A DNA stretch of 37,773 nucleotides from JBMFVE01 sp049966155. GTDB taxonomy: Bacteria > Bacteroidota > Ignavibacteria > Kryptoniales > JAKASW01. The translations under genes were made by a program, and so were the position numbers. Below, one piece after another: positions 27,441 through 36,608 of the stretch (positions are counted from its first letter, which is position 1; every line of letters starts with the position of its first letter). The stretch lies in NCBI GenBank assembly GCA_049966155.1, contig JBMFVE010000016.1, positions 1 through 37,773 of the forward strand, read 5' to 3'. Below the pieces are notes generated by a model that was not told where the DNA came from, ran no database searches, and worked only from the letters and a program-made list of their open reading frames with translations.

Positions 27441-27531
27441 TTAAAACATACCCGTCGATCTTTAATCAAAAACTCCCAAATAATCATCACTATTAAATTG
27501 TAGAATCAAAAAAGTTAGAAAGGAGTAAAAG

Positions 27532-28548
27532 ATGGTAGTTGTATTTGAGGAAGAGGCAACTGAAGATGAAATAGAAAATGTCATTAAAACGCTAAAGGAC
27601 TATGGGTTTGGTGTTCATCGTTCAACTGGTGTGTCACGCACAATAGTTGGAGCAATTGGAGTCCAACCAGAATTTGACCACCGCCAGGTACAGGTCTTGC
27701 CCGGTGTTGAAGAAGTTTATCGGGTTACCGAACCATATAAGCTGGCTCATCGGACATTTAAACCAGAGGGCACAGTAATAAATGTTGGTGATGTCAGGAT
27801 TGGCGGCAACGAGGTGGTGGTAATGGCAGGACCATGCGCCGTTGAGAATGAGGATCAATTATTTGCTGTTGCAGAACATGTATCAAAGCATGGGGTCAAA
27901 GTACTTCGCGGTGGAGCGTTTAAGCCACGCACTTCACCATACTCCTTTCAGGGCCTTGGTGAAGAAGGTCTCAAACTTTTGCGGAAAGCTGCAAACCATT
28001 ACGGCATGATAGTAATAACAGAAGTGATGGATAGGAGTCAGATTGAGATGGTTGCAGAATATGCCGACATTCTTCAGGTTGGGGCACGCAACATGCAAAA
28101 TTTTACACTGCTTAAAGACCTTGGTAAAATTTCGAAACCGATAATGCTCAAGAGGGGTATGGCAGCAACTATTGAGGAATGGCTGATGGCTGCTGAATAT
28201 ATTCTATCGGGAGGAAATCCAGATGTAATGCTATGCGAACGGGGTATTCGGACCTTTGAAAATGCTACACGCAATACACTGGACATTAATGCCATACCGG
28301 TTGTACATAAGAAAAGTCATTTGCCAATAATTGTCGACCCATCCCATGCTACCGGGATAAGAGAAAAAGTTGTGCCTGTTGCACGCGCAGCTGTTGCTGC
28401 TGGCGCAGATGGGATAATGGTTGAAGTTCACAATGACCCTCCACATGCTTTATCTGACGGAGCTCAATCTCTTTATCCTGAACAGTTTACCGAGCTTATA
28501 CGTGAAGCAGCACTCATAGCTTCTGCGATTGGAAGAACGCTGACATAA
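27532..28548 (+). CDS. aroF: 3-deoxy-7-phosphoheptulonate (DAHP) synthase, class I-beta
   Basis: First step of the shikimate pathway: phosphoenolpyruvate plus erythrose 4-phosphate gives DAHP. 338 aa. Residues 1-70 are the small ferredoxin-like regulatory domain (MVVVFEEEATEDEIENVI) found in the Thermotoga-type enzymes and used for feedback control by Tyr/Phe. The TIM barrel carries VMAGPCAVEN, LRGGAFKPRTSPYSFQGLG, KPIMLKRGMAATIEEW and IIVDPSHATG, which hold the metal-binding Cys and His and the substrate Lys/Arg residues. AGGAG (27521-27525) is 6 nt before ATG 27532. Followed after 15 nt by prephenate dehydrogenase, consistent with a Tyr-oriented pair. Confidence 0.95.
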   Translation: MVVVFEEEATEDEIENVIKTLKDYGFGVHRSTGVSRTIVGAIGVQPEFDHRQVQVLPGVEEVYRVTEPYKLAHRTFKPEGTVINVGDVRIGGNEVVVMAGPCAVENEDQLFAVAEHVSKHGVKVLRGGAFKPRTSPYSFQGLGEEGLKLLRKAANHYGMIVITEVMDRSQIEMVAEYADILQVGARNMQNFTLLKDLGKISKPIMLKRGMAATIEEWLMAAEYILSGGNPDVMLCERGIRTFENATRNTLDINAIPVVHKKSHLPIIVDPSHATGIREKVVPVARAAVAAGADGIMVEVHNDPPHALSDGAQSLYPEQFTELIREAALIASAIGRTLT

Positions 28549-28563
28549 CGTTAGATTAAAATT

Positions 28564-29655
28564 ATGAAATTGGGTGTTATAGGCTGTGGATTAATAGGTG
28601 GATCAATTGCGCTGTCTCTTGAGCAAAAACACAGCATCAGTGTTTTAGACAGATCGGACAATACAGAAAAGATCAGGGAACGTCTACCTCAGGCCATGAT
28701 AACGGATAAAATGGAAGTGTTTTTAAAAGATTGTCCAGAGGTTATTTTTATAGCCGTTCCGGGTAGCAGTGTGATAGATATAATGCGTAATCTAGGTAAC
28801 GGCCTTAAAAAGGGAACAATAGTTACTGACACCGCCAGTGTCAAAGTACCCATAACGAGAGCGGCAACAGAAATATTTAAAGATGGAGTAACATTTATTG
28901 GCGGCCATCCGATGACTGGTTCAGAAAAATCTGGAATCGAGGCAGCTCAGCCACTTCTCTTTCAAAATTCAGTTTATGTGCTCACACCTTCAGAAGATAC
29001 CCCTCATGGATCACTTGAAGTACTGATAGGTATTCTTAAGGAGCTCGGTGCCCGGGTACTGCTTACAAGTTCCGAGCTGCATGACAGGATAACTGCAGCA
29101 GTAAGCCATTTGCCTCAGATTCTTGCGGTCGAACTGGTAAATCTTATTGATGACCTTTCAGCTCAGGATGCAAATTACATTTCACTGGCAGCTGGCGGGT
29201 TTCGAGACATGACTCGAATAGCCTCAAGCAACTATTCAATGTGGAAGGACATTTTATATTTTAATGCGCAAAATATTGCCGAAATGATAGACTTGCTTCA
29301 GACAAGGTTATCTGCAATTCGCGAAAACTTAAAAAGCGGGTCAATTGATAGTTTAAAGACAAACTTTGTTCAGGCCAATATGGCCAGGGAGAAAATTCCC
29401 AGAGGAGCGAAGGGATTCCTCCAATCACTTTACGATCTTTCAATCATGGTTGATGATAAGCCGGGGATGTTATTTGAAATAACCAGATCGCTGTTTGAGA
29501 AGGGAATTAACATTAAGGATATTGAGCTCATAAAAGTTAGAGAGGGATCTGGAGGTGTTTTTAGAATATCTTTTGAAAGTCGTGAGATAATGAACATTGC
29601 TGCAGAAACGCTCGATAGAAAAGGTTTCACTGTCCTCAGTCGCGACAGAGATTAA
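28564..29655 (+). CDS. tyrA: Prephenate dehydrogenase with C-terminal ACT domain
   Basis: Oxidative decarboxylation of prephenate to 4-hydroxyphenylpyruvate for tyrosine. 363 aa. The Rossmann N-terminus has LGVIGCGLIGGSIAL; the active-site region shows GGHPMTGSEKSGIEAA and TAAVSHLPQILA with the catalytic His. Residues ~290-360 are an ACT domain (LSIMVDDKPGMLFEI), so tyrosine feedback is likely. It lies 15 nt after aroF with a weak ribosome site, suggesting one transcript. Its stop is only 3 nt from the convergent polymerase gene, and I see no terminator between them. Confidence 0.93.
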   Translation: MKLGVIGCGLIGGSIALSLEQKHSISVLDRSDNTEKIRERLPQAMITDKMEVFLKDCPEVIFIAVPGSSVIDIMRNLGNGLKKGTIVTDTASVKVPITRAATEIFKDGVTFIGGHPMTGSEKSGIEAAQPLLFQNSVYVLTPSEDTPHGSLEVLIGILKELGARVLLTSSELHDRITAAVSHLPQILAVELVNLIDDLSAQDANYISLAAGGFRDMTRIASSNYSMWKDILYFNAQNIAEMIDLLQTRLSAIRENLKSGSIDSLKTNFVQANMAREKIPRGAKGFLQSLYDLSIMVDDKPGMLFEITRSLFEKGINIKDIELIKVREGSGGVFRISFESREIMNIAAETLDRKGFTVLSRDRD

Positions 29656-29658
29656 TGA

Positions 29659-32004
29659 TTATTCAGCCTCTTCATCCTCTGCTGTTGTTTCCTGAAGTGG
29701 GGCTGTTTTAATTTTAACACTTGAAAGATCTGGTTTAAACAATGAATCTTTCTCATCTGAAAATATATTCTGGAAATCTCCGTATTCGAAAAATGGTAAG
29801 AAGCGCTGGGCATATTCATATAGCTTCTTGAGATAATAATTTATATTGTAATCCTTCTTTTGAGCTGACCTTTCGTCGTAAATCCTTGCGTTTGAAAATG
29901 TTCGTGGATTTGCATCCGATCCTGTTATGTAAAATGATACCCTGTCACCCGGTCGATACTGGAGGCCAGCTGAGATTACAGATTCATAGCTCGCCGACCT
30001 ATTCCTTTTGCTTGAATTAACAGAAGCTGTATACTGTTCAATTGATTCTTTAAGTGTTTCCGTCCGAAGCATTTTCTCTAACGGCATCTGTCTTGATGAA
30101 ATTGAATCACTGTATTCAAGAAAGAGTTTATGTATTCCTTCTATATCTTCTCTCAGGAGCATTTCAATGCAGCTATTGATAAATTCCCTGCCAAATTTTT
30201 CTATACTCCTGGAAATTAGTGCTGACCCCTTTATTTTTATTTTTCCGTCGTACCCTAAAAGAGCATAGTTCTTTTTTTTGTAGCTCAGCATCTTTTCGTA
30301 TCTGCCATCAAGTGTTAGGTTGATTCCCGAAGGGAGCTGGTTCGATATTCTTTCAACAAACTCCTTTTCTTTAGTTTCCCCTCTCCATCCTTCAGGTGGG
30401 ACGAAATAAATTCCATCAGTATCAACCTCAACAACAATACCCCCTTCTGCTGCAATGCTATCAATCATTTGCTTTAAAATTTTTTGTCCGCTTTGAGTAA
30501 CTTTATCGGCCGACTGAAAGTCATTGAAAATTCCACGCGGGTACCCAAGGTAACCGTAAAATGAATTAATTAGAATTTTTAGTGAACTTTGAAAAGCATC
30601 CAGTTTGGACTTTAAAATTGGGTCGTTCTCAAGTTTCATCTTCTTTTTTGTCTCAATCCTGAGTCTGGTCAAATGTTTCAGCAACCGTTGAAATGCACCG
30701 AGGGAATCCGTTGATGGCTGTATGCCGTATGAAAGCATTATTGATGGGTACAGTGATTCCACATCGGAGTGAACAATTGGTCCAAGTACACCTCTCCAGA
30801 ATACATCAGTATATCCCCCCGTCGTCTGTTTGCCTATCTGTGGCTTAGGTAGTGAATGCTTTCTTCGTAAGTATTCTCTGACAAGGAGAGCTTCAATTTT
30901 AGCAGCGGATCCAATTCTACCAATTTGCCCATAGTTAAAAGGAAGCATCTGAGCCAGGTAAAAATTGGTCTGTGACAAATGTTCTGCAAGAAGTCGCGTT
31001 TCCCTGACGTCGTCAAGGGCATATGCGATTAATTTTTCTGGATCCTGATCCCATACCTTTGATATTTCAGACCCCGGGATATAGACTCGATTTTCATTTG
31101 CGAGTCCGAAATATTTTGCAACATACTTCAGCCCATAGCTTTCCAGGTCTCTTTTTGACATGTCATAAGACTGTACGAGAAGCCATGTGTCTATAACATG
31201 CCTGCCCGGTATTTCTATATTGGAATATTCAATTTCCCTTTCAGCAAAGGATATTCTGCCTGGAGATGCGCGAGGAGTTGCGCCGCCTCGTCCAACTTCA
31301 AACTTTATTCCATGCATTTCGCATCTGCGCATTAAATATGGAAGGTCAAAGTTAAAAATGTTATGCCCTTCAATGACATCAGGATCACGGGATCGAATTA
31401 ATTCAACAAGCTCCCGAAGCATTTCATCTTCACCCTTGTTTTGCCCATTGATTACATATGTCCATCCACTATTGTCCGACAGTGAAATCAGGATAATTCT
31501 ATCTTCTGGTCGATGGCTGGATGAAAAACCGTGTCTGGAATAGGTCTCAATATCAAGCTGCATACGCCTGAGTTCACTAAACTCCATATTCTTAAAAAGA
31601 GTCATACCTGTTTGTGTTAGGAACTGGTGAACAGGATCCTGCTTGATATAAACTGCATCAATTTCGGAAACATCATCTGCAGGGATGGGCGCAAGTTTAT
31701 TGTAGTTTTGCAAAATTGTACGAAGAGCAGCACGCATATCCGACCATTTCCGGAATATACACAGGTGCTTATAAAATCCAGAACCTGATAGCGGGACATT
31801 CCAGTATTTCTTATCATAGGACTTTAAAAGAGATATATCGCTTAAGAAAAAGAATGGATAAAATCTTCTTGAAACAATTTCCCGTTTGCCCTCTGAATCC
31901 TTCACGATTTCAACTGAAGAGTCACCCGTCTGGTTTACAGATATTATCCTTTCTTCGTTATTATGTCCAAAGAGAATCGAGTCAGTTACTGCTGGATTAC
32001 TCAT
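29659..32004 (-). CDS. polB: Family B DNA polymerase (Pol II-like) with 3'-5' exonuclease
   Basis: 781 aa, about the length of E. coli Pol II. Exonuclease motifs are intact: Exo I LDIETYSRHGF (Asp-x-Glu), Exo II EGHNIFNFDLPYL, Exo III YALDDVRET. Polymerase motifs are intact: A DVESLYPSIMLSY, B KILINSFYGYLGYP, C VEVDTDGIYF. Both activities should therefore be present. Family B enzymes in bacteria act in repair, restart or translesion synthesis rather than bulk replication. The start overlaps the uridine kinase stop by 4 nt (ATGA), so the two are coupled. It meets tyrA tail to tail with 3 nt between stops. Confidence 0.93.
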   Translation of the reverse strand: MSNPAVTDSILFGHNNEERIISVNQTGDSSVEIVKDSEGKREIVSRRFYPFFFLSDISLLKSYDKKYWNVPLSGSGFYKHLCIFRKWSDMRAALRTILQNYNKLAPIPADDVSEIDAVYIKQDPVHQFLTQTGMTLFKNMEFSELRRMQLDIETYSRHGFSSSHRPEDRIILISLSDNSGWTYVINGQNKGEDEMLRELVELIRSRDPDVIEGHNIFNFDLPYLMRRCEMHGIKFEVGRGGATPRASPGRISFAEREIEYSNIEIPGRHVIDTWLLVQSYDMSKRDLESYGLKYVAKYFGLANENRVYIPGSEISKVWDQDPEKLIAYALDDVRETRLLAEHLSQTNFYLAQMLPFNYGQIGRIGSAAKIEALLVREYLRRKHSLPKPQIGKQTTGGYTDVFWRGVLGPIVHSDVESLYPSIMLSYGIQPSTDSLGAFQRLLKHLTRLRIETKKKMKLENDPILKSKLDAFQSSLKILINSFYGYLGYPRGIFNDFQSADKVTQSGQKILKQMIDSIAAEGGIVVEVDTDGIYFVPPEGWRGETKEKEFVERISNQLPSGINLTLDGRYEKMLSYKKKNYALLGYDGKIKIKGSALISRSIEKFGREFINSCIEMLLREDIEGIHKLFLEYSDSISSRQMPLEKMLRTETLKESIEQYTASVNSSKRNRSASYESVISAGLQYRPGDRVSFYITGSDANPRTFSNARIYDERSAQKKDYNINYYLKKLYEYAQRFLPFFEYGDFQNIFSDEKDSLFKPDLSSVKIKTAPLQETTAEDEEAE

Positions 32005-32624
32005 TTATCTCCCGTCAGGTATGAACTGATTCGCGAAGCAATCATTGCTATGGCTACCTCGTTTTCTCCACCTTTTGGTATTATAATATCAGCCCATCTC
32101 TTGCTTGGTTCCACAAATTCCAGATGCATTGGTTTAACAGTATTGATATACTGAGTTATTACGGATTCAAGCGTTCTTCCTCGTTCCATTATGTCACGCC
32201 TCAGTCGTCTTAGCAATCTTTCATCAGCATCAGTGTCGACAAATACTTTTATGTCCATAAGATCTCGCAGAGTCTTGTCGACAAATATTAATATCCCTTC
32301 AAGAATTATGACTTTTCTGGGAACTATATGCTCTTTAATTTTTAACCTGCGGTATGTGGTAAAGTCATATATTGGCTTTTTTATAGGCTGGGAATTCTTT
32401 AGCCTTTTCAGGTGCCTTACAAGCAGGGGTGTATCGAGCGAGTTCGGGTGGTCAAAGTTTATCTCATCGATGCTTTTCCCCTTGAAAGCGGACAAATCTT
32501 TGTAGTATGAATCGTGTTGGAGGATGATGACATCTTTAAAGTGTAATCTTTCAATAATTTTCTTTGTAACAGTTGTTTTTCCTGAACCTGTACCTCCCGC
32601 TATGCCAATAAGAATGGGTTTCAT
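32001..32624 (-). CDS. udk: Uridine kinase
   Basis: Pyrimidine salvage: phosphorylates uridine and cytidine to the monophosphates. 207 aa, standard length. P-loop IGIAGGTGSGKTTVTKKI near the start, then LQHDSYYKDL, FDHPNSLDTPLL and YDFTTYRR, which form the nucleoside site, and a lid segment RRLRRDIMERGRTLESVI. It is encoded 168 nt downstream of citrate synthase, beyond that gene's terminator, and is translationally coupled to the polymerase. Confidence 0.95.
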   Translation of the reverse strand: MKPILIGIAGGTGSGKTTVTKKIIERLHFKDVIILQHDSYYKDLSAFKGKSIDEINFDHPNSLDTPLLVRHLKRLKNSQPIKKPIYDFTTYRRLKIKEHIVPRKVIILEGILIFVDKTLRDLMDIKVFVDTDADERLLRRLRRDIMERGRTLESVITQYINTVKPMHLEFVEPSKRWADIIIPKGGENEVAIAMIASRISSYLTGDK

Positions 32625-32732
32625 AGATATATATTGATCTTCTTTACAATGTGCGCTTAAAGCTGTTATGTGTTAAGTTACGAATGCATAATAAGATATG
32701 CAATTTAAATACGAATAAATGGAGTGATAACT

Positions 32733-32766
32733 AAAAAAAGACCGCCACAGGTAACAGTGGCGGTCT
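32733..32766 (-). terminator. Rho-independent terminator of citrate synthase
   Basis: On the minus strand, AGACCGCCAC (32766-32757) pairs with GTGGCGGTCT (32748-32739) around an 8-nt loop, followed by a run of seven T (plus-strand A 32733-32739). It lies 27 nt past the gltA stop. Confidence 0.9.
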
Positions 32767-32792
32767 CCTGATATCGGTTGAGCTATCGAAGC

Positions 32793-34085
32793 TTAACGAT
32801 GAATGATTTGCACGTAGTCGCGAGAACCGTAACCGAGGTATAGCTGGCGCGGTCTTGCTATCTTTTGCTCGGGATCTTGCAGCATCTCCTCCCACTGAGC
32901 AATCCAGCCGACAGTCCTTCCGATGGCAAAAAGAACAGGGAACATGTCAACCGGGAACTTCATCGCCTGATAAATCAGTCCGGAATAGAAGTCGACATTT
33001 GGATACAATTTCCGCGAGATGAAATAGTCATCCTGCAGTGCTATTCTTTCAAGCTCAAGAGCTATATCCAGAAGAGGGTTCTTTCCGGTTACTTCGAAGA
33101 CATCGTAAGCAAGTTTCTTGATGATCTTCGCACGGGGATCGTAGTTCTTATAGACCCTGTGTCCAAATCCCATTAACCGCTTCTCGCCTTTTCCCTCTTT
33201 TACCTCTTTAATAAAGGCAGGAATTTTTTCTTTGGAACCAATTTCCTTGAGCATGCGGAGCACAGCCTCATTTGCACCGCCATGAAGTGGGCCGTAAAGC
33301 GCAGCTGATGCAGCTGCAAGGGCAGAATATGGGTCAACTTGTGACGAACCGACGCTTCTCATTGCGTTTGCACTGCAGTTTTGCTCATGATCAGCGTGAA
33401 GTATAAAAAGTACGTCAAGGGCTTTCTCGAGAGCTGGATTTGGGACGTACTTTGTCTCTGTCATCTTGAACAGCATGTTCAGGAAATTACCGGCATAGCT
33501 CAGATCGTTGTCAGGATAAGCGTAGGGGAGACCCATGCTGTGTCTGTAAGCAAACGCAGCAATAGTCGGGACCTTGCCTATGAGTCGGTATGTTTGCAGC
33601 TTTCGGGACTCTTTGTCAAATATGTTCTTTGCATCAGGATAAAAAGTTGAAAGAGCTGCAATTGTACTGATGAACATCCCCATTGGATGTGCATCGTAAT
33701 GGAACCCATCCATGAACTTCTTTATGTTCTCGTGAATTATTGTGTGATGGGTAATGTTGTACTTCCATTCATCGAGTTGACTTTTTGTGGGTAATTCACC
33801 ATGAATTATGAGGTATGCCACTTCGAGAAAATTGCTCTCTTCTGCAAGCTGCTCAATTGGATAACCTCTGTAGCGCAGGATACCCTTGTCACCATCGATG
33901 AATGTAATTTTGCTCTTGCATGAAGCAGTGTTCATGAAGGCCGGGTCATAACTCATCAGACCGAAATCGTCAGCACTAACTTTAATCTGACGTAGGTCGG
34001 TTGCTCTAATCGCACCATGTTCAATTGGGATTTCGTATTGCTTTCCGGTGCGATTATCCGTTACGGTTAACGTGTCTTTCGGCAT
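32793..34085 (-). CDS. gltA: Citrate synthase
   Basis: Condenses acetyl-CoA and oxaloacetate at entry to the TCA cycle. 430 aa, type I (Gram-negative hexameric) length with the N-terminal beta domain (LTVTDNRTGKQYEIPIEHG). Catalytic residues are in place: His in GPLHGGANEAV, His in GFGHRVYKNYDPRA and Asp in LYPNVDFYSGLIY. GGAGG lies just before the ATG at 34085. It has its own terminator and a 278-nt upstream region, so it is probably a single transcription unit. That upstream region holds no gene; on the minus strand it contains a TTGACA but no -10 at the right spacing. Confidence 0.96.
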   Translation of the reverse strand: MPKDTLTVTDNRTGKQYEIPIEHGAIRATDLRQIKVSADDFGLMSYDPAFMNTASCKSKITFIDGDKGILRYRGYPIEQLAEESNFLEVAYLIIHGELPTKSQLDEWKYNITHHTIIHENIKKFMDGFHYDAHPMGMFISTIAALSTFYPDAKNIFDKESRKLQTYRLIGKVPTIAAFAYRHSMGLPYAYPDNDLSYAGNFLNMLFKMTETKYVPNPALEKALDVLFILHADHEQNCSANAMRSVGSSQVDPYSALAAASAALYGPLHGGANEAVLRMLKEIGSKEKIPAFIKEVKEGKGEKRLMGFGHRVYKNYDPRAKIIKKLAYDVFEVTGKNPLLDIALELERIALQDDYFISRKLYPNVDFYSGLIYQAMKFPVDMFPVLFAIGRTVGWIAQWEEMLQDPEQKIARPRQLYLGYGSRDYVQIIHR

Positions 34086-34324
34086 GATTCCTCCGTTGTT
34101 CGGATTTTGCTTGTTCGTTTCATTTTGGTTTGAAGATGTTGATTATTTAGTTCAGGCCGATTCAATTTTTCATCTTCATTACCTTCTTGGGATTCGTAAA
34201 ATGAATCGGCGTCAATATAGGCGGGATGAATAATATTTCTTGTCAACCTGGCGACCACGGTGTTGCCTCTTTATATTAGATTCAGCTAACTTAAAAAGGT
34301 TCTTCTTTACCTATATCCAGGTGG

Positions 34325-34356
34325 GGTTTCCAGGAATCCTAATAGACCGGGAAACC
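34325..34356 (-). terminator. Hairpin at the 3' end of the small Ig-like gene
   Basis: GGTTTCCAGG (34325-34334) and CCGGGAAACC (34347-34356) form a 10-bp stem with one mismatch and a 12-nt loop, 8 nt past the stop of the minus-strand gene. There is no T tract on either side. It could be a weak terminator or a 3'-end stabiliser. Confidence 0.4.
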
Positions 34357-34363
34357 TCCCCCT

Positions 34364-34693
34364 TCATTCAGTAACCACAAACTCATCAATCTGGACATGC
34401 GGTGTTCCATCAGGTCCGATTCCAGTAATTTTATACTCTATTTTGTCTCCAGCATTAAATGGACCAATGATTGCTGTCCAATAGCTGTTATTTTTTCCGT
34501 AGTCGTTATAGCGCCATTCTGCTTCAACGGTTTCAGTGCGCTCAGTTTTTCCTTTATTCAAAACCTTAATATCGACTATGATTTTCTGTCCCATTTCAAT
34601 TGGATAGCTGCCGATCCACAACACCACTTTATCATGTGAGTGAATCTCCGTCGGTGTTCTGGGTGCATCGTCAGTATCATGCCATATAACCAT
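34364..34693 (-). CDS. Small single-domain protein, Ig-like or carbohydrate-binding-like fold, function unknown
   Basis: 109 aa with no signal peptide, so cytoplasmic. It shows alternating beta-strand patterning and the pattern WTAIIGPFNAGDKIEYKITG, which resembles the last strands of Ig-like domains in starch-active enzymes and glycogen-binding modules. The N-terminus is acidic (WHDTDDAPRTP). The ATG at 34693 is weakly supported by a GGGCCGG stretch. It stands alone between rtcB and gltA on the same strand. I do not recognise a named family. Confidence 0.6.
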   Translation of the reverse strand: MVIWHDTDDAPRTPTEIHSHDKVVLWIGSYPIEMGQKIIVDIKVLNKGKTERTETVEAEWRYNDYGKNNSYWTAIIGPFNAGDKIEYKITGIGPDGTPHVQIDEFVVTE

Positions 34694-34828
34694 GATCCGG
34701 CCCTACTTTATGCTCGAACTAAATTTTAAATTCCTCTATACAGCCGGGTTGCTATCTAACACGACTTCATTAAAAAGTTAATTATTTTTTCCGTGAAAAG
34801 AAAAACAAAAACTAAGATAATTTTTCCA

Positions 34829-36262
34829 CTATCCTTTAATGACGGCCAGTGGCTTTAACTGAGCCACTTTTCTTGCTATACCTGCCTTATGCACAACTTC
34901 GACCACTTTACTCACATCCTTATAAGCATCGGGCATTTCTTCAGTTAATCCCGATTTTGAAGCACCCCTGGCGACCACTCCTCTTTCTGATAGCATTTTT
35001 ACTAGCTTCTCTGCTGATATTTGCTTTTTAGCCTTGTGGCGACTCATTCTCCTCCCGGCGCCATGACATGACGAACCAAATGTCTCTGTCATGGCTGATT
35101 CAGTTCCAACGAGGACATAAGAACTGGTTCCCATACTGCCAGGGATAAGAACGGGCTGTCCAACCGTTCTGTAGTCATCAGGAATTGTCGGGTGCCCCTT
35201 TGCAAAGCTCCTTGTTGCTCCCTTGCGGTGGACGAGTACTCTGACCGCTCGCCCTCTATACCTATGTTCCTCGAATTTTGCCATATTGTGAGCTATATCA
35301 TAAACAACAGAAAGCTTCTCTCCTGGAAAAAATTTTAAAAAAACTTCTCTGACTTCATGCGTAATCAGTTGTCGGTTCGCAAAAGCAAAATTTGCTGCAG
35401 CAGCTGCAGCTGAGAGGTATCTTTTTCCCTCCAGAGATGAAACCGGCATGTATGCTAATTCTCTATCAACAACAGAAATCTTATACTTATGCATTGAATC
35501 CTGCATTATTTCCAGATAATCAGTGCAAACCTGATGACCCAGACCTCTTGACCCCGTATGAATCATAACTGTAACGAGGTCTTTGCTCAGTCCAAAGGCT
35601 TCTGCTGCTTCTCTGTCAAATATCTCAGATACGTATTGAACTTCCAGGAAATGGTTGCCTGAACCAAGTGTCCCTAATTGGAATAGCCCTCTTTCTTTTG
35701 CATGCTGGGAGACATTTGATGGGTCAGCGCCCGGCATCTTACCATTTTCTTCAATGTGCAAAATATCTTCGGCAAAGCCAAAACCGTTATTAACCGCCCA
35801 GAGAGCTCCGTTCACGAGTACTTCATTGAGAATTTGCATATTTAATTTTAGCATGCCCGGTTTGGTTGTTGAGCCCGTCCCTGATGGCACAGCCTGGAAA
35901 AGTGACTCAGCAAGTCTTGAAATTAAACCTGAGATATCATTATAACTTATATTTGATCGGAGGAGTCTGACCCCGCAATTAATGTCGTATCCAACCGCTC
36001 CTGCTGAAACAAAACCATCAGTTGCATCGCTCGCCACAACCGCTCCTATACAAAATCCGTAGCCCTGGTGTGCATCTGGCATGGCGAGAGAGGGTCCGAT
36101 TAAATTTGGCAGTGTTGCTGCATTAGCAATTTGATCCAGCGTCTTATCGGCCTTCATAAATTCAATTAGTTCATCGTCTGCAAAAATCAGCCCTTCGGTG
36201 TTCATTCCCGGTTTGTAATCCCGGGGTAGTATGTACCTATAATCACCAATCTTCTTAAGCAT
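34829..36262 (-). CDS. rtcB: RtcB-type RNA-splicing ligase
   Basis: GTP-dependent ligase joining RNA 2',3'-cyclic phosphate or 3'-phosphate ends to 5'-OH ends; in bacteria used in RNA repair, in archaea in tRNA splicing. 477 aa, full length. Metal and catalytic residues are present: Cys in GYDINCGVRLL, His in GTLGSGNHFLEVQ, His in MIHTGSRGLGHQV, His in YDIAHNMAKFE and the guanylylated His in SSCHGAGRRMSRHKA. The N-terminal IGAVVASDATDGFVSAGAVG is also typical. No archease or RtcA gene is nearby. It is divergent from the two tRNA genes at 36458-36686, sharing a ~195-nt upstream region. Confidence 0.95.
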   Translation of the reverse strand: MLKKIGDYRYILPRDYKPGMNTEGLIFADDELIEFMKADKTLDQIANAATLPNLIGPSLAMPDAHQGYGFCIGAVVASDATDGFVSAGAVGYDINCGVRLLRSNISYNDISGLISRLAESLFQAVPSGTGSTTKPGMLKLNMQILNEVLVNGALWAVNNGFGFAEDILHIEENGKMPGADPSNVSQHAKERGLFQLGTLGSGNHFLEVQYVSEIFDREAAEAFGLSKDLVTVMIHTGSRGLGHQVCTDYLEIMQDSMHKYKISVVDRELAYMPVSSLEGKRYLSAAAAAANFAFANRQLITHEVREVFLKFFPGEKLSVVYDIAHNMAKFEEHRYRGRAVRVLVHRKGATRSFAKGHPTIPDDYRTVGQPVLIPGSMGTSSYVLVGTESAMTETFGSSCHGAGRRMSRHKAKKQISAEKLVKMLSERGVVARGASKSGLTEEMPDAYKDVSKVVEVVHKAGIARKVAQLKPLAVIKG

Positions 36263-36419
36263 GGCTCATCATTATTTAAATTTAAGTCAAAGGAGCGAAA
36301 GAAAGATAATGTCTTCAGAGAGTTATTTAAAAAATGTTGGAGCCTTTGCGTGAAGGAAGGGACTGTAAAGTTTTAAAATATATTATTACTGTAGGAAACC
36401 TATCCACCAGAATTTTGGC

Positions 36420-36448
36420 TTGCTTGGCTGACCTAAGAAGGTTATATT
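36420..36448 (+). promoter_or_regulatory. Promoter of the initiator tRNA gene
   Basis: TTGCTT (36420-36425), 17-nt spacer, TATATT (36443-36448). The tRNA starts 9 nt after the -10 box, so the leader would be very short. The same -35 hexamer occurs before the tRNA-Pro gene. Confidence 0.5.
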
Positions 36449-36457
36449 TTTAAAGAT

Positions 36458-36530
<73 letters not shown>

Positions 36531-36536
36531 CGACGG

Positions 36537-36566
36537 AGAGTCCCGCAATCGGGACTCTTGCTTTTT
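36537..36566 (+). terminator. Rho-independent terminator after the initiator tRNA
   Basis: AGAGTCCCG (36537-36545) pairs perfectly with CGGGACTCT (36550-36558), loop CAAT, then TGCTTTTT. It begins 6 nt past the tRNA, so the two tRNA genes appear to be separate units. Confidence 0.85.
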
Positions 36567-36587
36567 GTTCAAATGCCTCTTTATACA
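36558..36587 (+). promoter_or_regulatory. Promoter of the tRNA-Pro gene
   Basis: TTGCTT (36558-36563), 18-nt spacer, TATACA (36582-36587), about 21 nt before the tRNA. The -35 box overlaps the tail of the preceding terminator. The identity of the -35 hexamer with the neighbouring tRNA promoter supports both calls. Confidence 0.4.
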
Positions 36588-36608
36588 AAAGAGAACTTTT
36601 TAGACTTA

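Larger units (their letters stand above)
27200..27531. other. Intergenic region between mannoside operon and aromatic operon
   Basis: 332 nt, AT-rich. It holds one strong hairpin terminator (27409-27440) and short frames only. The longest frame (27229-27432, TTG start) has no ribosome site at its start and I do not call it a gene. A shorter version, from ATG 27295, ends in an aromatic-rich run overlapping the terminator. AGGAG (27521-27525) belongs to the DAHP synthase. No convincing promoter is visible between the terminator and that gene. Confidence 0.6.

Noticed and set aside
30008..30268. Plus-strand frame opposite the DNA polymerase
   Set aside because: Antisense shadow of a gene whose motifs are all intact on the other strand.
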